Part shown: piece by piece, positions 7,183 through 15,733 of the stretch
How positions within the stretch are numbered: position 1 is the stretch's first letter
How the letters are laid out: each line of letters opens with the position of its first letter
NCBI RefSeq assembly: GCF_016889805.1
Contig: NZ_CP069535.1
Span: 124,001-188,000, forward strand
DNA: 64,000 nt
Direction of reading: 5' to 3'
DNA from: Rhodanobacter sp. FDAARGOS 1247
GTDB lineage: Bacteria; Pseudomonadota; Gammaproteobacteria; Xanthomonadales; Rhodanobacteraceae
Translations under genes and position numbers: made by a program
The notes under the pieces: model-generated
Database searches by the model: none
Told to the model about the DNA's origin: nothing
The model's input: only the letters and a program-made list of their open reading frames with translations

Positions 7183-7938
7183 TCATGGGCCGGCGATGAT
7201 CGTGGCCACGCGGCTGGGTTGGAGCGGACTGTCCAGCGCCACCTCCTGCTCCGATGGCAGCGGGATGCCTGCCCGTGCATCCTCGGCGGCTTCCTTCTGC
7301 TGGTCCGCCCGCAGGATTGCGAGCTGGCGGGCGGTGAAGTTGGGTGGGGTGAGCGTGAAGTTCACCGGAATGCGCAGGCGCGTGGCCACCGGCTTGCCCT
7401 CGACCTGTTCGGGGTCGGCGTTCCAGTGCCTGGCCGCGGCCAGCACCGCGGCGTAGAAGACCTTGTCTGCCGGCCACTCCTCGAACCGGTTGCTGACTTT
7501 CATGTCACTGAGATGGCCGTCCGGCTGCACGGTGGCGTCCAGGTAGACAAAGCCGGCCCGGCCCATGCTCACGGCTTTCACCGGGTACTTCGGCAGCAAT
7601 TTATGTTTGGCCAGTCGCGGTCCGTTGCCCTGGAAGATGATCCGGACGTCATGGCCGCCGCGGGTATCGGGAGTCACCCGCAACTTGAGCTTCACGAAGG
7701 TGTGCGCCGCCACCGCCTGACCATTCACCGTGGCCGGCACGAATTGCCATTGCCTCACGGCGGCCTCCAGGATCTTTGCCAGGGGCGCCGGAACGTCGGC
7801 CTCCGGCTCGGTGGCCGTGACGTGCCCGCCGGCATCCACGTCGGCGCCGATCGCGAAATAAGCCTCGCGCACCTCGTCGGCGTGCACCGCTTGGGCGCAG
7901 GCCAGCAGCAAGGCCGCGCCAATCAGGAAATGTCTCAT
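7183..7938 (-). CDS. Secreted protein with two TonB C-terminal-like domains (paralogue 2)
   Basis: 251 residues from the ATG at 7938, preceded on the minus strand by GGGAGG. The signal peptide is MRHFLIGAALLLACAQAVHA. The layout matches the downstream paralogue: the first domain ends in RQWQFVPATVNGQAVAAHTF, and the second contains YPVKAVSMGRAGFVYLDATV and KPVATRLRIPVNFTL. The conserved 'QW.F.PA..(D/N)G.AV.AHTF' core is the TonB_C-like strand pattern. The C-terminal 40 residues are charged and lack domain similarity. Function is unknown. The two genes probably form one transcript with the esterase. Confidence 0.6.
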   Translation of the reverse strand: MRHFLIGAALLLACAQAVHADEVREAYFAIGADVDAGGHVTATEPEADVPAPLAKILEAAVRQWQFVPATVNGQAVAAHTFVKLKLRVTPDTRGGHDVRIIFQGNGPRLAKHKLLPKYPVKAVSMGRAGFVYLDATVQPDGHLSDMKVSNRFEEWPADKVFYAAVLAAARHWNADPEQVEGKPVATRLRIPVNFTLTPPNFTARQLAILRADQQKEAAEDARAGIPLPSEQEVALDSPLQPSRVATIIAGP

Positions 7939-8135
7939 GTCTTGCCTCCCTGTGGGCGTCGCCCCGAGCGTCCGCCGAGGAACATCATCGGCGGACGGCG
8001 AGCTTTGTACCAGTACCGCACCATCGACCGAAGAGGAGCGGCCCGCGCCGGACCGGCGATCCCTGACCTTTGGCACGGTGCTCCGGCTTCGGCGTGTCGG
8101 CTCGGCTATGCTGGCTTTTTGTCCGGGAGGAATCC

Positions 8136-10580
8136 ATGCGTCGATTGCTGCTTGCCGCTCTCGTTGCCTTGACCGTCGCGCCGCTGGCAGTGGCCGCCGC
8201 ACCGGCGTCGACGCCGCTCGACCTCGAAACCATCATGGCCAACCCCGACTGGATCGGCCAGGCGGTGGAGTCGCCGTACTGGAGCGTGGATGGTCGGCAG
8301 GTCTACTACTCGCTGAAGCGCGACGGCAGCCAGCTGCGCGATCTGTACCGCGTCGATCCGGCGGGTGGCCAGGGCGTGAAGCTGGACCCGGCGGCACTGG
8401 CGCAGGCGGACGGCCCGGCGGTGTTCGATCGCGAGCACCGGCACGCGGCGTTCGTCCTGCATGGCGACGTCTTCATGGTCGACCTGGCCAGTGGCCGGCG
8501 CAGCCAGGTCACCCGCACGCCGCAGGAGGAATCCGCGCCGCGCTTCTCGGCCGATGGCCGCGCGCTGCAGTTCCGCGACGGCAACGACTGGTACAGCCAC
8601 GACCTGGCCAGCGGCGTCACCGCGCCCGCGGCGGTGCTGAAGTTCGTCGACGATCCGCAGGCAAAGCAGCCCGATGCGCTGGGCGCGCGCCAGCTGGAAT
8701 TGTTCAAGACCTTGCGCGACATCAGGGACGAGAAGCAGGCCCGCCATGAACAGGAGAAGACGCTGGCCGCCGCCGATCCGGGCCGGGTGCCGGCGCCGTT
8801 CTTCCTCGGCGACCAGGTCAGCCTGGTCGACAGCGAGCTGTCGCCGGATGGCCGCTGGCTGCTGCTGGTCACCATGCCGAAAGACCACGAGGCGGGCAAG
8901 GCACCCGAGCTCACCCATTACGTCACCGACTCCGGCTATGCCGAGCAGCAGGAGACCCGCGTCTACGTGGGTCGCAACGATCCGGCGCCGCAGTCGCTGC
9001 TGCTGCTCGACCTGGCCAGTCACCGCTCGTGGCCACTGACCAGCGACATGTTGCCGGGCATCAAGGACGATCCCCTGAAAGACTTGCGCGCAAAGGCCAT
9101 CGCCGCGTTGCAGAAGGCCGGCAAGGACGACCAGGCCAGGGCGCTGAAGGCGCCCGCCGTGCGCGCCGTGCGCATCATCTCCAGCGCCGACGACGGCGGT
9201 GGCGGTGGCATCGTGTGGAGCGACGATGGCCGCAACCTCGCCATCCAGTTGCGCGCGATCGACAACAAGGACCGCTGGATCGCCAGCGTCGATTTTGCGA
9301 AACACGCGCTGGTGAACCAGCAGCGACTCACCGACCCCGCCTGGATCAACTGGAACTTCAATGATTTCGGCTGGCTGAAGGACGGCCGCACGCTGTGGTA
9401 CCTTAGCGAGCAGGACGGCTATTCGCATCTCTATACCAAGGCGCTGGACGGCAAGCCCAGGGCGCTGACCAGCGGTTCGTTCGAAACCAGTCATCCGCAG
9501 CTGAGCGAGGATGGCCACTGGTTCTACCTGCGCACCAACCAGGCCGCGCCGTACAGCTACGACGTCTACCGCGTGCCCTCCGCAGGCGGGCAACTGGAGC
9601 GCGTCACGAACTACCAGGGCATGGACGACTTCGCGCTGTCGCCCGACGGCACCCGGCTGGCCGTGCTGCATTCCTCGCCCTACGTGCTGTCGCAATTGGC
9701 CGTCCAGCCGTCCGCGGGCGGCGCGCCGCGCGAGCTGACCGACACCATGAAGCCGGCGTTCACCGCCCGCGCCTGGATCGCGCCGAAGATCGTCGAGGTG
9801 AAGTCCAGCCACGGCGCCGGCAGCATCTACGCGAAGTATTACGGTCCGGCCGACGAGAGCGCCGCCTCGAAGCCGGCGGTGATCTTCGTGCATGGCGCGG
9901 GCTACCTGCAGAACGTCACGCTGTCGTGGTCGAACTACTTCCGCGAGCAGATGTTCCACAACCTGCTGGTGCAGCAGGGCTACGTGGTGCTGGACATGGA
10001 CTACCGCGCCTCCGAGGGCTACGGCCGCGCGTGGCGCACCGCGATCTACCGCCAGATGGGCCATCCCGAACTGGAAGACCTGCTGGACGGCAAGGCCTGG
10101 CTGGTGCAGAACCACCACGTCGATCCGCAGCGCGTGGGCATCTACGGTGGCAGCTACGGCGGCTTCATGACCGAGATGGCCCTGCTGCGCGCGCCGGGCG
10201 AATTCGCGGCGGGTGCGGCGCTGCGCCCGGTCAGCGACTGGACGCTGTACAACCACGAGTACACCTCGGACATCCTCAACGACCCGCAGCTCGATCCTGA
10301 GGCGTTCAAGACCAGCTCGCCGATCGAGTACGCCGACAATCTGCGCGATCCGCTGCTGATCCAGCACGGCCTGATCGACGACAACGTGCTGGCCGAGGAT
10401 TCGATCCGCCTGTACCAGCGCCTGATCGAACTGCACAAGAAGAACTTCTGGATCTCGCTGTACCCGATGGAGCGCCACGGCTTCGTCCACGCCGATTCGT
10501 GGCACGACGAATACCGCCGCATCGACGAATTGTTCGAGACGTATGTGAAGCCGGTGAAGGACGCTTCCGTCGCGCACTGA
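8136..10580 (+). CDS. S9 family prolyl oligopeptidase-type peptidase
   Basis: 814 residues, start at 8136 after GGGAGGAATCC. A signal peptide (residues 1-20) indicates export to the periplasm. Residues about 40-560 form a WD40/TolB-like beta-propeller with repeated 'SPDGRWLLLV' and 'SEDGHWFYLR' blades. The C-terminal alpha/beta-hydrolase domain carries Ser673 in GGSYGGFMTEM, Asp748/749 in LIDDNVL and His781 in ERHGF, so all three catalytic residues are present. Family members cleave short peptides, often dipeptidyl-peptidase IV-like. The exact cleavage preference cannot be read from this sequence. Confidence 0.92.
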   Translation: MRRLLLAALVALTVAPLAVAAAPASTPLDLETIMANPDWIGQAVESPYWSVDGRQVYYSLKRDGSQLRDLYRVDPAGGQGVKLDPAALAQADGPAVFDREHRHAAFVLHGDVFMVDLASGRRSQVTRTPQEESAPRFSADGRALQFRDGNDWYSHDLASGVTAPAAVLKFVDDPQAKQPDALGARQLELFKTLRDIRDEKQARHEQEKTLAAADPGRVPAPFFLGDQVSLVDSELSPDGRWLLLVTMPKDHEAGKAPELTHYVTDSGYAEQQETRVYVGRNDPAPQSLLLLDLASHRSWPLTSDMLPGIKDDPLKDLRAKAIAALQKAGKDDQARALKAPAVRAVRIISSADDGGGGGIVWSDDGRNLAIQLRAIDNKDRWIASVDFAKHALVNQQRLTDPAWINWNFNDFGWLKDGRTLWYLSEQDGYSHLYTKALDGKPRALTSGSFETSHPQLSEDGHWFYLRTNQAAPYSYDVYRVPSAGGQLERVTNYQGMDDFALSPDGTRLAVLHSSPYVLSQLAVQPSAGGAPRELTDTMKPAFTARAWIAPKIVEVKSSHGAGSIYAKYYGPADESAASKPAVIFVHGAGYLQNVTLSWSNYFREQMFHNLLVQQGYVVLDMDYRASEGYGRAWRTAIYRQMGHPELEDLLDGKAWLVQNHHVDPQRVGIYGGSYGGFMTEMALLRAPGEFAAGAALRPVSDWTLYNHEYTSDILNDPQLDPEAFKTSSPIEYADNLRDPLLIQHGLIDDNVLAEDSIRLYQRLIELHKKNFWISLYPMERHGFVHADSWHDEYRRIDELFETYVKPVKDASVAH

Positions 10581-10675
10581 AGGCGGGCGCACGAGGGCCG
10601 TCGGCATTCCGGTGCCGGCGGCCTTGTTGCATGATGGAGCCGGGGCAGCGCCACAACGGGACATCAGGGGAAGAC

Positions 10676-11485
10676 ATGAAGAAGTCGGGTTTCGCCGCGA
10701 TCGCGGCATCGATGCTGTTGGCGTGCACGGGTTGCACCGTGGTGTCGCCGGATGCCGGCCAGCAGGCCGTGCTGATCGACAAGCCGGTCCTGTTCGGCCA
10801 CGGTGGCGTGCGCGACCAGCCGGTGACCACCGGCCTGACCTATACGTGGTTCTCCACGAAGCGCATCTACGTCAACATGTTTCCGCAGCAGTACGACGGC
10901 AACTTCGGCGACCTGATGTCGAGTGACGGTGTGCCGCTGGATTTCCACGCGATCATCCGCCTGCAGGTGACCGATCCGGTGGCGCTGGTGAAGAACTTCG
11001 GCCAGGACTGGTACAAGAACAACGTGGAGCAGGAGTTCTTCAACCGGGTGCGTTCGGCGGTGAAGAAGCACGGCATGAACGAGACGGCGATCCAGACCAC
11101 CGCCATCGACGAGATCGACAGCGAAGTCAGCCGCGAGATGACCGAATACCTCAACCAGAACAGGCTGCCGATCCGCCTGCTCAAGATCACCGTGGGCAAG
11201 GCCAATCCGCCCGACGCGGTGCGCAACCAGCGCGTGGAAACCGCGCAGCAGGAACAGCGCGTGCTGACCGAGCAGAAGCGCGACCTGGCCGAACAATCGC
11301 GCAAGGCCGCTGAGCAGAGCCGCGCCGAGGCAGACAACGCCTATCGCCTGGCGATGAACCTCAGCCCGGCCCAGTTCGTCGAGATGGAACGCATCAAGAT
11401 GCAGACCGAAGTGTGTGCGGTGAAGGATGCGAAGTGCACCTTCATCATCGGCAGCGCGGTCGATCCGGTGGTCAACGTGAAATGA
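10676..11485 (+). CDS. SPFH/Band-7 domain lipoprotein
   Basis: 269 residues. The N-terminus has a lipoprotein signal (MLLAC, lipid-attached Cys about 17). Residues about 25-190 look like an SPFH/prohibitin domain (DLMSSDGVPLDFHAIIRLQV, FFNRVRSAVKKHGM, TAIDEIDSEVSREM). A Gln/Arg/Glu-rich helix follows (about 190-240: QEQRVLTEQKRDLAEQSRKA), as in flotillin/prohibitin oligomers. Most SPFH proteins use a membrane helix; here a lipid anchor replaces it, so the protein probably lines the periplasmic face of a membrane. The function is probably membrane scaffolding, by family analogy. Confidence 0.8.
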   Translation: MKKSGFAAIAASMLLACTGCTVVSPDAGQQAVLIDKPVLFGHGGVRDQPVTTGLTYTWFSTKRIYVNMFPQQYDGNFGDLMSSDGVPLDFHAIIRLQVTDPVALVKNFGQDWYKNNVEQEFFNRVRSAVKKHGMNETAIQTTAIDEIDSEVSREMTEYLNQNRLPIRLLKITVGKANPPDAVRNQRVETAQQEQRVLTEQKRDLAEQSRKAAEQSRAEADNAYRLAMNLSPAQFVEMERIKMQTEVCAVKDAKCTFIIGSAVDPVVNVK

Positions 11486-11540
11486 GCCGACCTCCCGCAC
11501 GCCGACGCGTGCGCGCCGCATGCCAAGGGAATGGTTGCCG

Positions 11541-12134
11541 ATGAATCTTGCCCTGTTCGATTTCGACGGAACGATCACCAGCCGCGAAATGTTTTCCGAC
11601 TTCATGCATTTCGCGGTGACCCCGCGGCGGCTGGCTGCCGGCAGGGTGCTGCTGGCGCCGGTGGTGATCGGCTACAAGCTGGGGCTGGTCTCCAGCAACG
11701 TCATCCGCTCGCAGGTGGTGCGCTTCGGCTTTCGTGACGAACCGCTGGCGCGGTTGGACCAGGCCGGGGAACGGTTTGCGCGCGAAGTGCTGCCGGGCGT
11801 GCTGCGCGCACAGGCGATGGAGCGCATCGCCTGGCACAAGGCGCAGGGCGACGTGGTCGTGGTGGTTTCCGGCGCGCTCGACGTCTACCTGCGGCACTGG
11901 TGCGAGCAGCACGGACTGGCGCTGATCTGTTCGGAGCTGGAGCGGGTCGACGGCCGCTACAGCGGCCGTTATCGTGGCCGCCAGTGCGTGGGTGCGGAGA
12001 AGCCGCGCCGGGTGCTGGAGCGGTACAACCGCGGCGATTTCGACCGCGTCTACGCCTATGGCGATACCAGCGAAGACCTTGACCTGCTGCGCATCGCTGA
12101 CCGAAAGTATTTCAACTGGCGGGAAGTGGCCTGA
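11541..12134 (+). CDS. HAD-IB family phosphatase (SerB-like)
   Basis: 197 residues from the ATG at 11541. HAD motif I is LFDFDGTITSREMF (nucleophile Asp about 7, Asp 9). Motif II is VVVVSGALDVYLRHW (Ser), motif III includes the Lys in GAEKPRR, and motif IV is YAYGDTSEDLDLL. The helical cap is short, as in the IB subfamily that includes phosphoserine phosphatase and phosphatidylglycerophosphatase-like enzymes. The substrate is not determined. It is followed closely by a lipoprotein gene on the same strand. Confidence 0.88.
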   Translation: MNLALFDFDGTITSREMFSDFMHFAVTPRRLAAGRVLLAPVVIGYKLGLVSSNVIRSQVVRFGFRDEPLARLDQAGERFAREVLPGVLRAQAMERIAWHKAQGDVVVVVSGALDVYLRHWCEQHGLALICSELERVDGRYSGRYRGRQCVGAEKPRRVLERYNRGDFDRVYAYGDTSEDLDLLRIADRKYFNWREVA

Positions 12135-12171
12135 TCACGCAGCGCAGGGCGAATGCCTGCATGGGGGAAAC

Positions 12172-12516
12172 ATGCGCAACAAAGGGATAGGTGTGCTCGC
12201 GTCGTGTTGTCTGCTGCTGGCCGCCTGTGCCAAGCCGCTGCCGCCGGAGAAGGCGGCCTACGCGGGCTACTGGCGGGCGCAGAAGATGGCATTGCTGATC
12301 ACCGCGGGCGGCAACGTCCAGTACAAGCGCATGCAGGACGGCAGCAGCACCTCGGTCAATGGTCCGCTGCAGAGGTTCGAAGGCGACAACTTCGTGGTCG
12401 GCGTCGGCCCGGTCAAGACCACCTTCGTGGTGTCGGTGCCGCCGCACCAGGACCAGGGCGCCTGGAAGATGGTGGTCGATGGCGTGGAGCTGACCCGCAC
12501 TCCGCCGGGCGGCTGA
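12172..12516 (+). CDS. Small lipoprotein of unknown function
   Basis: 114 residues from the ATG at 12172, after GGGGGAAAC. The lipobox LLLAAC places the lipid-modified Cys at about 20. The mature part begins AKPLPPEKAAYAGYWRAQKMALLITAGG, has a compact beta-rich body and ends PPGG. The AYAGYW start is seen in small uncharacterised lipoproteins of this order; no named domain is recognised. It probably sits on a membrane facing the periplasm. Confidence 0.7.
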   Translation: MRNKGIGVLASCCLLLAACAKPLPPEKAAYAGYWRAQKMALLITAGGNVQYKRMQDGSSTSVNGPLQRFEGDNFVVGVGPVKTTFVVSVPPHQDQGAWKMVVDGVELTRTPPGG

Positions 12517-12529
12517 GCCGCAAAAAGAA

Positions 12530-12549
12530 CCCGGCCACGACGGGCCGGG
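12530..12549 (-). terminator. Hairpin terminator for the cupredoxin operon
   Basis: CCCGGCC-ACGACG-GGCCGGG. Read on the minus strand it is followed by TTCTTTTTG, the layout of an intrinsic terminator for the cupredoxin/DUF4142 transcript ending about 100 bases upstream. It may also stop the plus-strand lipoprotein transcript. Confidence 0.6.
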
Positions 12550-12653
12550 GTGGGGCGCGTGTCATGGCCGGGAAGCCGGCGACGCCGCAGGTGGCCAGAG
12601 CGGACCTGCAGCCTCGGGGGTGGCGAGTTTGCCGCCGGATTACCTGACCACCA

Positions 12654-13001
12654 TTACCTGACCACCAGGGTGGCGGTCATGGTGGGGTGGAACTTGCAGA
12701 AGTACGTGTGGCTGCCGGCGGCGACGGTGAAACGTCCGCTGGCGCCGGCCTTCAGGTCGAGATCGACGCTGCCGTCACGCGCGGTGACGCTGTGTTCGAG
12801 GATGTCATGATTGGTCCATTCGATGATGTCGCCGGCGCGTACGCCGGTCGGCATCGGGCCGTACTGCATCTTGTCGATCATGATCACGTGCACCCGCGCG
12901 GCATGCGCCGCGGGCGCCGGCGCAGCGGCGGCCGGGGCGACGGGCAGCGAGGCGGCCGCCAGCAGCCACAGGCCGCACAGCAGTGTCGTCATGCGCAGCA
13001 T
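12654..13001 (-). CDS. Cupredoxin (plastocyanin-like copper protein)
   Basis: 115 residues. A signal peptide (residues 1-about 27) sends it to the periplasm. The mature domain has the type-1 copper ligands His70 (DILEHSV), Cys102, His105 and Met108 (YFCKFHPTM), a full set. Such proteins carry electrons or bind copper. The ATG is 10 bases downstream of the DUF4142 stop, with CAGGGAGAG as ribosome site, so both are one operon. A perfect 14-bp tandem duplication spans the stop codon (12639-12666) and leaves the coding end intact. Confidence 0.88.
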   Translation of the reverse strand: MLRMTTLLCGLWLLAAASLPVAPAAAAPAPAAHAARVHVIMIDKMQYGPMPTGVRAGDIIEWTNHDILEHSVTARDGSVDLDLKAGASGRFTVAAGSHTYFCKFHPTMTATLVVR

Positions 13002-13011
13002 CGCGCTCTCC

Positions 13012-13551
13012 CTACTTCAGGCTCTGCGCAAGATGCTCGGCATGCATCTGGTGCGACTGGAACAGTTTCAGCCCGGTTTCCAGCAGCGACTTCAGTTCCG
13101 CGTTCTGCGCCGACGGGATCAGGGTGTCGGCCAGGGCCGCGTTGACCGCCTTGTGGTAGGCCACTTCGTTGGCGGCATAGGCCTTGTCGTAGGCGCTGCC
13201 ACTGAGCGCGGCCAGCTTCTTCTGCTCGGCCGCGGCGTTGCCGGCCAGCGACTGGCTGGTCGGGTTGTCCTGCGGGGTCACGCCCAGCTTCTTCACCAGC
13301 GCCAACGCCTGGTCGTTGACCGCGGCATGGTCGCGGGCCATTTCCTCGGCGAACGCGCGCACCGCCTTGTTGTGCGACTTCTGCAGCGCCTGCTTCGCCG
13401 CGGTGACGTCGATCACGCCGGCGGTATAGGCGATGTGGGCGATCTGCGCGTCGTTGATCGCGGGCGCTGCGGCCGGTGCCTGCGCGGCGTATGCGCTGGC
13501 GAAACTGCCCAGGCCGAGGGTGAGGACGAGGGCGAACAGGGACTTGGTCAT
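13012..13551 (-). CDS. DUF4142 periplasmic protein
   Basis: 179 residues from the ATG at 13551, with a signal peptide (MTKSLFALVLTLGLGSFASAYA). The helical body contains INDAQIAHIAYTAGVIDVTAAKQAL, then VRAFAEEMARDHAAVNDQAL and ends with HQMHAEHLAQSL. This is the DUF4142 pattern, a ferritin-like four-helix family of unknown function. Its pairing with a copper protein suggests a role in the envelope, possibly in oxidative or metal stress; that is inference. Confidence 0.88.
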   Translation of the reverse strand: MTKSLFALVLTLGLGSFASAYAAQAPAAAPAINDAQIAHIAYTAGVIDVTAAKQALQKSHNKAVRAFAEEMARDHAAVNDQALALVKKLGVTPQDNPTSQSLAGNAAAEQKKLAALSGSAYDKAYAANEVAYHKAVNAALADTLIPSAQNAELKSLLETGLKLFQSHQMHAEHLAQSLK

Positions 13552-13706
13552 GACGAATGCTCCGTGAGGAAGGGGGCCGGCATTGCTGCCGGCGCCCATG
13601 AGATGCAGCAGCGGGGCACAGGTTCCGGCCGGCGAAGCGGGCGCCGCGGGAACCTCGCGCGGGGCGCCTGCATCGGATCAGCTGTCATCCCACCGATACC
13701 GCCCGC

Positions 13707-14333
13707 ATGCTCGAACTGGATCAGAACCCCACGCCCGCCGCCGCTGCGCCGTTGCCGATCGCGGATTGCCCGCGCCCCACCCGCGCCGAGGCCGAGGCCG
13801 CCGTCCGCACGCTGATCCGCTGGGCCGGCGACGACCCCGCCCGCGAAGGCCTGCTGGCCACGCCCGCCCGCGTGGTGCGGGCGTACGAGGAATGGTTCGC
13901 CGGCTACCGGCAGGATCCGGCCGAACTGCTCAGCCGCACCTTCGGCGAGGTCGGTGGTTACGACGAGGTGGTGATCCTGCGTGACATTCCGCTGCAGTCG
14001 ACCTGCGAGCATCACATGGCGGCGATCGCCGGCGTGGTGCACGTCGCCTACCTGCCGAGTCGGCGCGTGGTGGGCATTTCCAAACTGGCGCGGCTGGTCG
14101 AGGCGCTGGGTCGCCGTCTGCAGATCCAGGAGCGGCTGACCGCGGAGATCGCCGATACCCTGGCCCGGGTGCTGCAGCCGCGGGGCGTGGCGGTGATCGT
14201 CGAGGCCAGCCACGCCTGCCTGTCGTCGCGCGGGGTGCGCGCGCACGGGGTGTCGATGCAGACCCGGCGCCTGCTCGGCGAATTCGCCCGGGAGCCGCGG
14301 CGGCGGGAAATCCTGGCGGCGCTGGCCGGCTGA
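13707..14333 (+). CDS. folE: GTP cyclohydrolase I
   Basis: 208 residues. The enzyme converts GTP to 7,8-dihydroneopterin triphosphate, the first step of tetrahydrofolate synthesis. Diagnostic motifs are EGLLATPARVVRAYEEW, the zinc and substrate site STCEHHMA (Cys100, His102/103), GISKLARLVE, and ASHACLSSRGVRAHG with the second zinc Cys at 171. All expected ligands are present and length fits the family. It is cytoplasmic. The gene lies 54 bases upstream of the sigma-factor gene on the same strand. Confidence 0.95.
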   Translation: MLELDQNPTPAAAAPLPIADCPRPTRAEAEAAVRTLIRWAGDDPAREGLLATPARVVRAYEEWFAGYRQDPAELLSRTFGEVGGYDEVVILRDIPLQSTCEHHMAAIAGVVHVAYLPSRRVVGISKLARLVEALGRRLQIQERLTAEIADTLARVLQPRGVAVIVEASHACLSSRGVRAHGVSMQTRRLLGEFAREPRRREILAALAG

Positions 14334-14386
14334 ACGGGAACCCCGGAGCGCCCTGCCGCATCGGATCGGTGTAAAAGGAGAAAACC

Positions 14387-15091
14387 ATGTCAGGCCATGC
14401 CCATCTCGCATCCATTGATTACGCCGCGCTGGACGACCACGCGCTGGTGGCCGAGGTCCGCGCCGGCCATCGCGAGGCGTTCCGCCACATCATGCAGCGC
14501 TGCAACCAGCGGCTGTTCCGCGTGGCGCGCGCCGTGCTCGGCGAAGACTCGGAAGCGGAAGACGTGCTGCAGGAATCGTATATGCGTGCCTATCACAAGC
14601 TGGATTCGTTCCGCGGCGACTCGACCCTGCTGACCTGGCTGACCAGCATCGTGCTGAACGAGGCGCGCGGCCGGCTGCGCAAGCGCCACACCATGGTGGG
14701 CCTGGAGCAGGTCGACGCGGCGCCCGACGACAGCCACCAGATCATCCAGTTTCCGTCGAAGTTCGGCAGCGAGGACCCTGCCGTGTCCGCCGCCCGCGCA
14801 CAGATCCGCCGCCTGCTCGAACACGCCATCGACGCACTGCCGCCGGCGTTCCGCACCGTGTACATGATGCGCGACGTGGAAGAGTGTTCGGTGGAGGAAA
14901 CCGCGACCCTGCTGGCGATCAAGCCGGAGACCGTGAAGACCCGGCTGCATCGCGCCCGGCGCCTGCTGCGCGCCGCGTTGCACGATCAGCTGGCCACCAC
15001 CATGGGCGAAGCCTTCCCGTTCATGGGCCAGCGCTGCGCCCGCGTCACCGACGCGGTGATGGCGCGACTGGAAAGCGAGTTGGCCGGCTGA
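14387..15091 (+). CDS. ECF-type RNA polymerase sigma factor
   Basis: 234 residues, start at 14387 after AAAAGGAGAAAACC. Sigma region 2 (about 18-90) includes FRHIMQRCNQRLFRVAR, EDVLQESYMRAYHKLDSFRG and TWLTSIVLNEARGRLRKR. Region 4 (about 140-200) includes ALPPAFRTVYMMRDVEECSVEETA and KPETVKTRLHRARRLL. A C-terminal tail of about 30 residues (GQRCARVTDAVMARLE) extends past region 4. I see no adjacent anti-sigma gene, so control is likely by another route. The divergent DUF4142/cupredoxin operon could be a target, but no promoter motif was verified. Confidence 0.92.
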   Translation: MSGHAHLASIDYAALDDHALVAEVRAGHREAFRHIMQRCNQRLFRVARAVLGEDSEAEDVLQESYMRAYHKLDSFRGDSTLLTWLTSIVLNEARGRLRKRHTMVGLEQVDAAPDDSHQIIQFPSKFGSEDPAVSAARAQIRRLLEHAIDALPPAFRTVYMMRDVEECSVEETATLLAIKPETVKTRLHRARRLLRAALHDQLATTMGEAFPFMGQRCARVTDAVMARLESELAG

Positions 15092-15094
15092 GGG

Positions 15095-15733
15095 TTACAG
15101 CGGGAATTCGCGGGCGGCCGCCGTCCGATCACGACACAGCCAACTTGCCGCCAACAGCAGCCACGCCAGGATCAGCGCGATCACCAGCCGCTGCTCCAGC
15201 CCGCGCGGCATGCCATGCCACAGCGCATCCACCCAGATCGCGGCGAAGCCCGCCAGCGCCAGCCCGAAGGCCGGCGCGAACCGCCGGCGCCAGCGTGGAT
15301 CGACGCGCAGCCGCCACGACTGCAGCAGCGCGGCCACGGTGACGCACAGGAAGGCCGCCTGCGCCGCCACGCCGTGCACGAAACCTTCCAGCGTGGGCGC
15401 ACGGCCGGGCAGGTTGCTGTGCGCCAGCGCCGTCACGCACAGGCCGAGGCCGGCAGCGGTGAACAGCAGCCACGGCGCCGCGCTGCGCTGGCGCGCGTCG
15501 AGCGCCCGGTAGTAACCCGCGCCCAGCGCACACAGCGCGATGGCCAGCACGACGTAGGCGGCCTGCAACCAGTGGCCGTACGCATCCAGCAGGTAGAAGC
15601 TGAGCGGCGCATCCCGCCAGTCCATGTCGCTGCGCAGCAGTTGCACCGCCACGGCAGCCAGGATGAAGAACAACAGCCCGGCCAGCGCGATGTGGCCGAG
15701 CGTGGCGGGCGTGGGTGCGTGCGACCGTCCCAT
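15095..15733 (-). CDS. Seven-helix membrane protein, DUF998-like
   Basis: 212 residues with about six or seven hydrophobic segments (residues about 14-33, 58-74, 88-106, 122-140, 155-172, 186-202). The features LRSDMDWRDAPLSFYLLDAYG, LAHSNLPGRAPTLEGFVHG and a late DALWHGMPRGLEQR fit DUF998-type integral membrane proteins, whose function is unknown. Its ATG overlaps the stop of the TlpA gene by one base, so the two are translationally coupled and may act together in the envelope. Confidence 0.7.
   Translation of the reverse strand: MGRSHAPTPATLGHIALAGLLFFILAAVAVQLLRSDMDWRDAPLSFYLLDAYGHWLQAAYVVLAIALCALGAGYYRALDARQRSAAPWLLFTAAGLGLCVTALAHSNLPGRAPTLEGFVHGVAAQAAFLCVTVAALLQSWRLRVDPRWRRRFAPAFGLALAGFAAIWVDALWHGMPRGLEQRLVIALILAWLLLAASWLCRDRTAAAREFPL

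Noticed and set aside
8106..10709. An 867-codon minus-strand frame opposite the S9 peptidase
   Set aside because: The peptidase has an intact triad and signal peptide; the antisense frame has no ribosome site or motif.
12639..12666. Perfect 14-bp tandem duplication (ATTACCTGACCACC twice) at the cupredoxin stop
   Set aside because: It does not change the protein end and looks like a simple replication slip.
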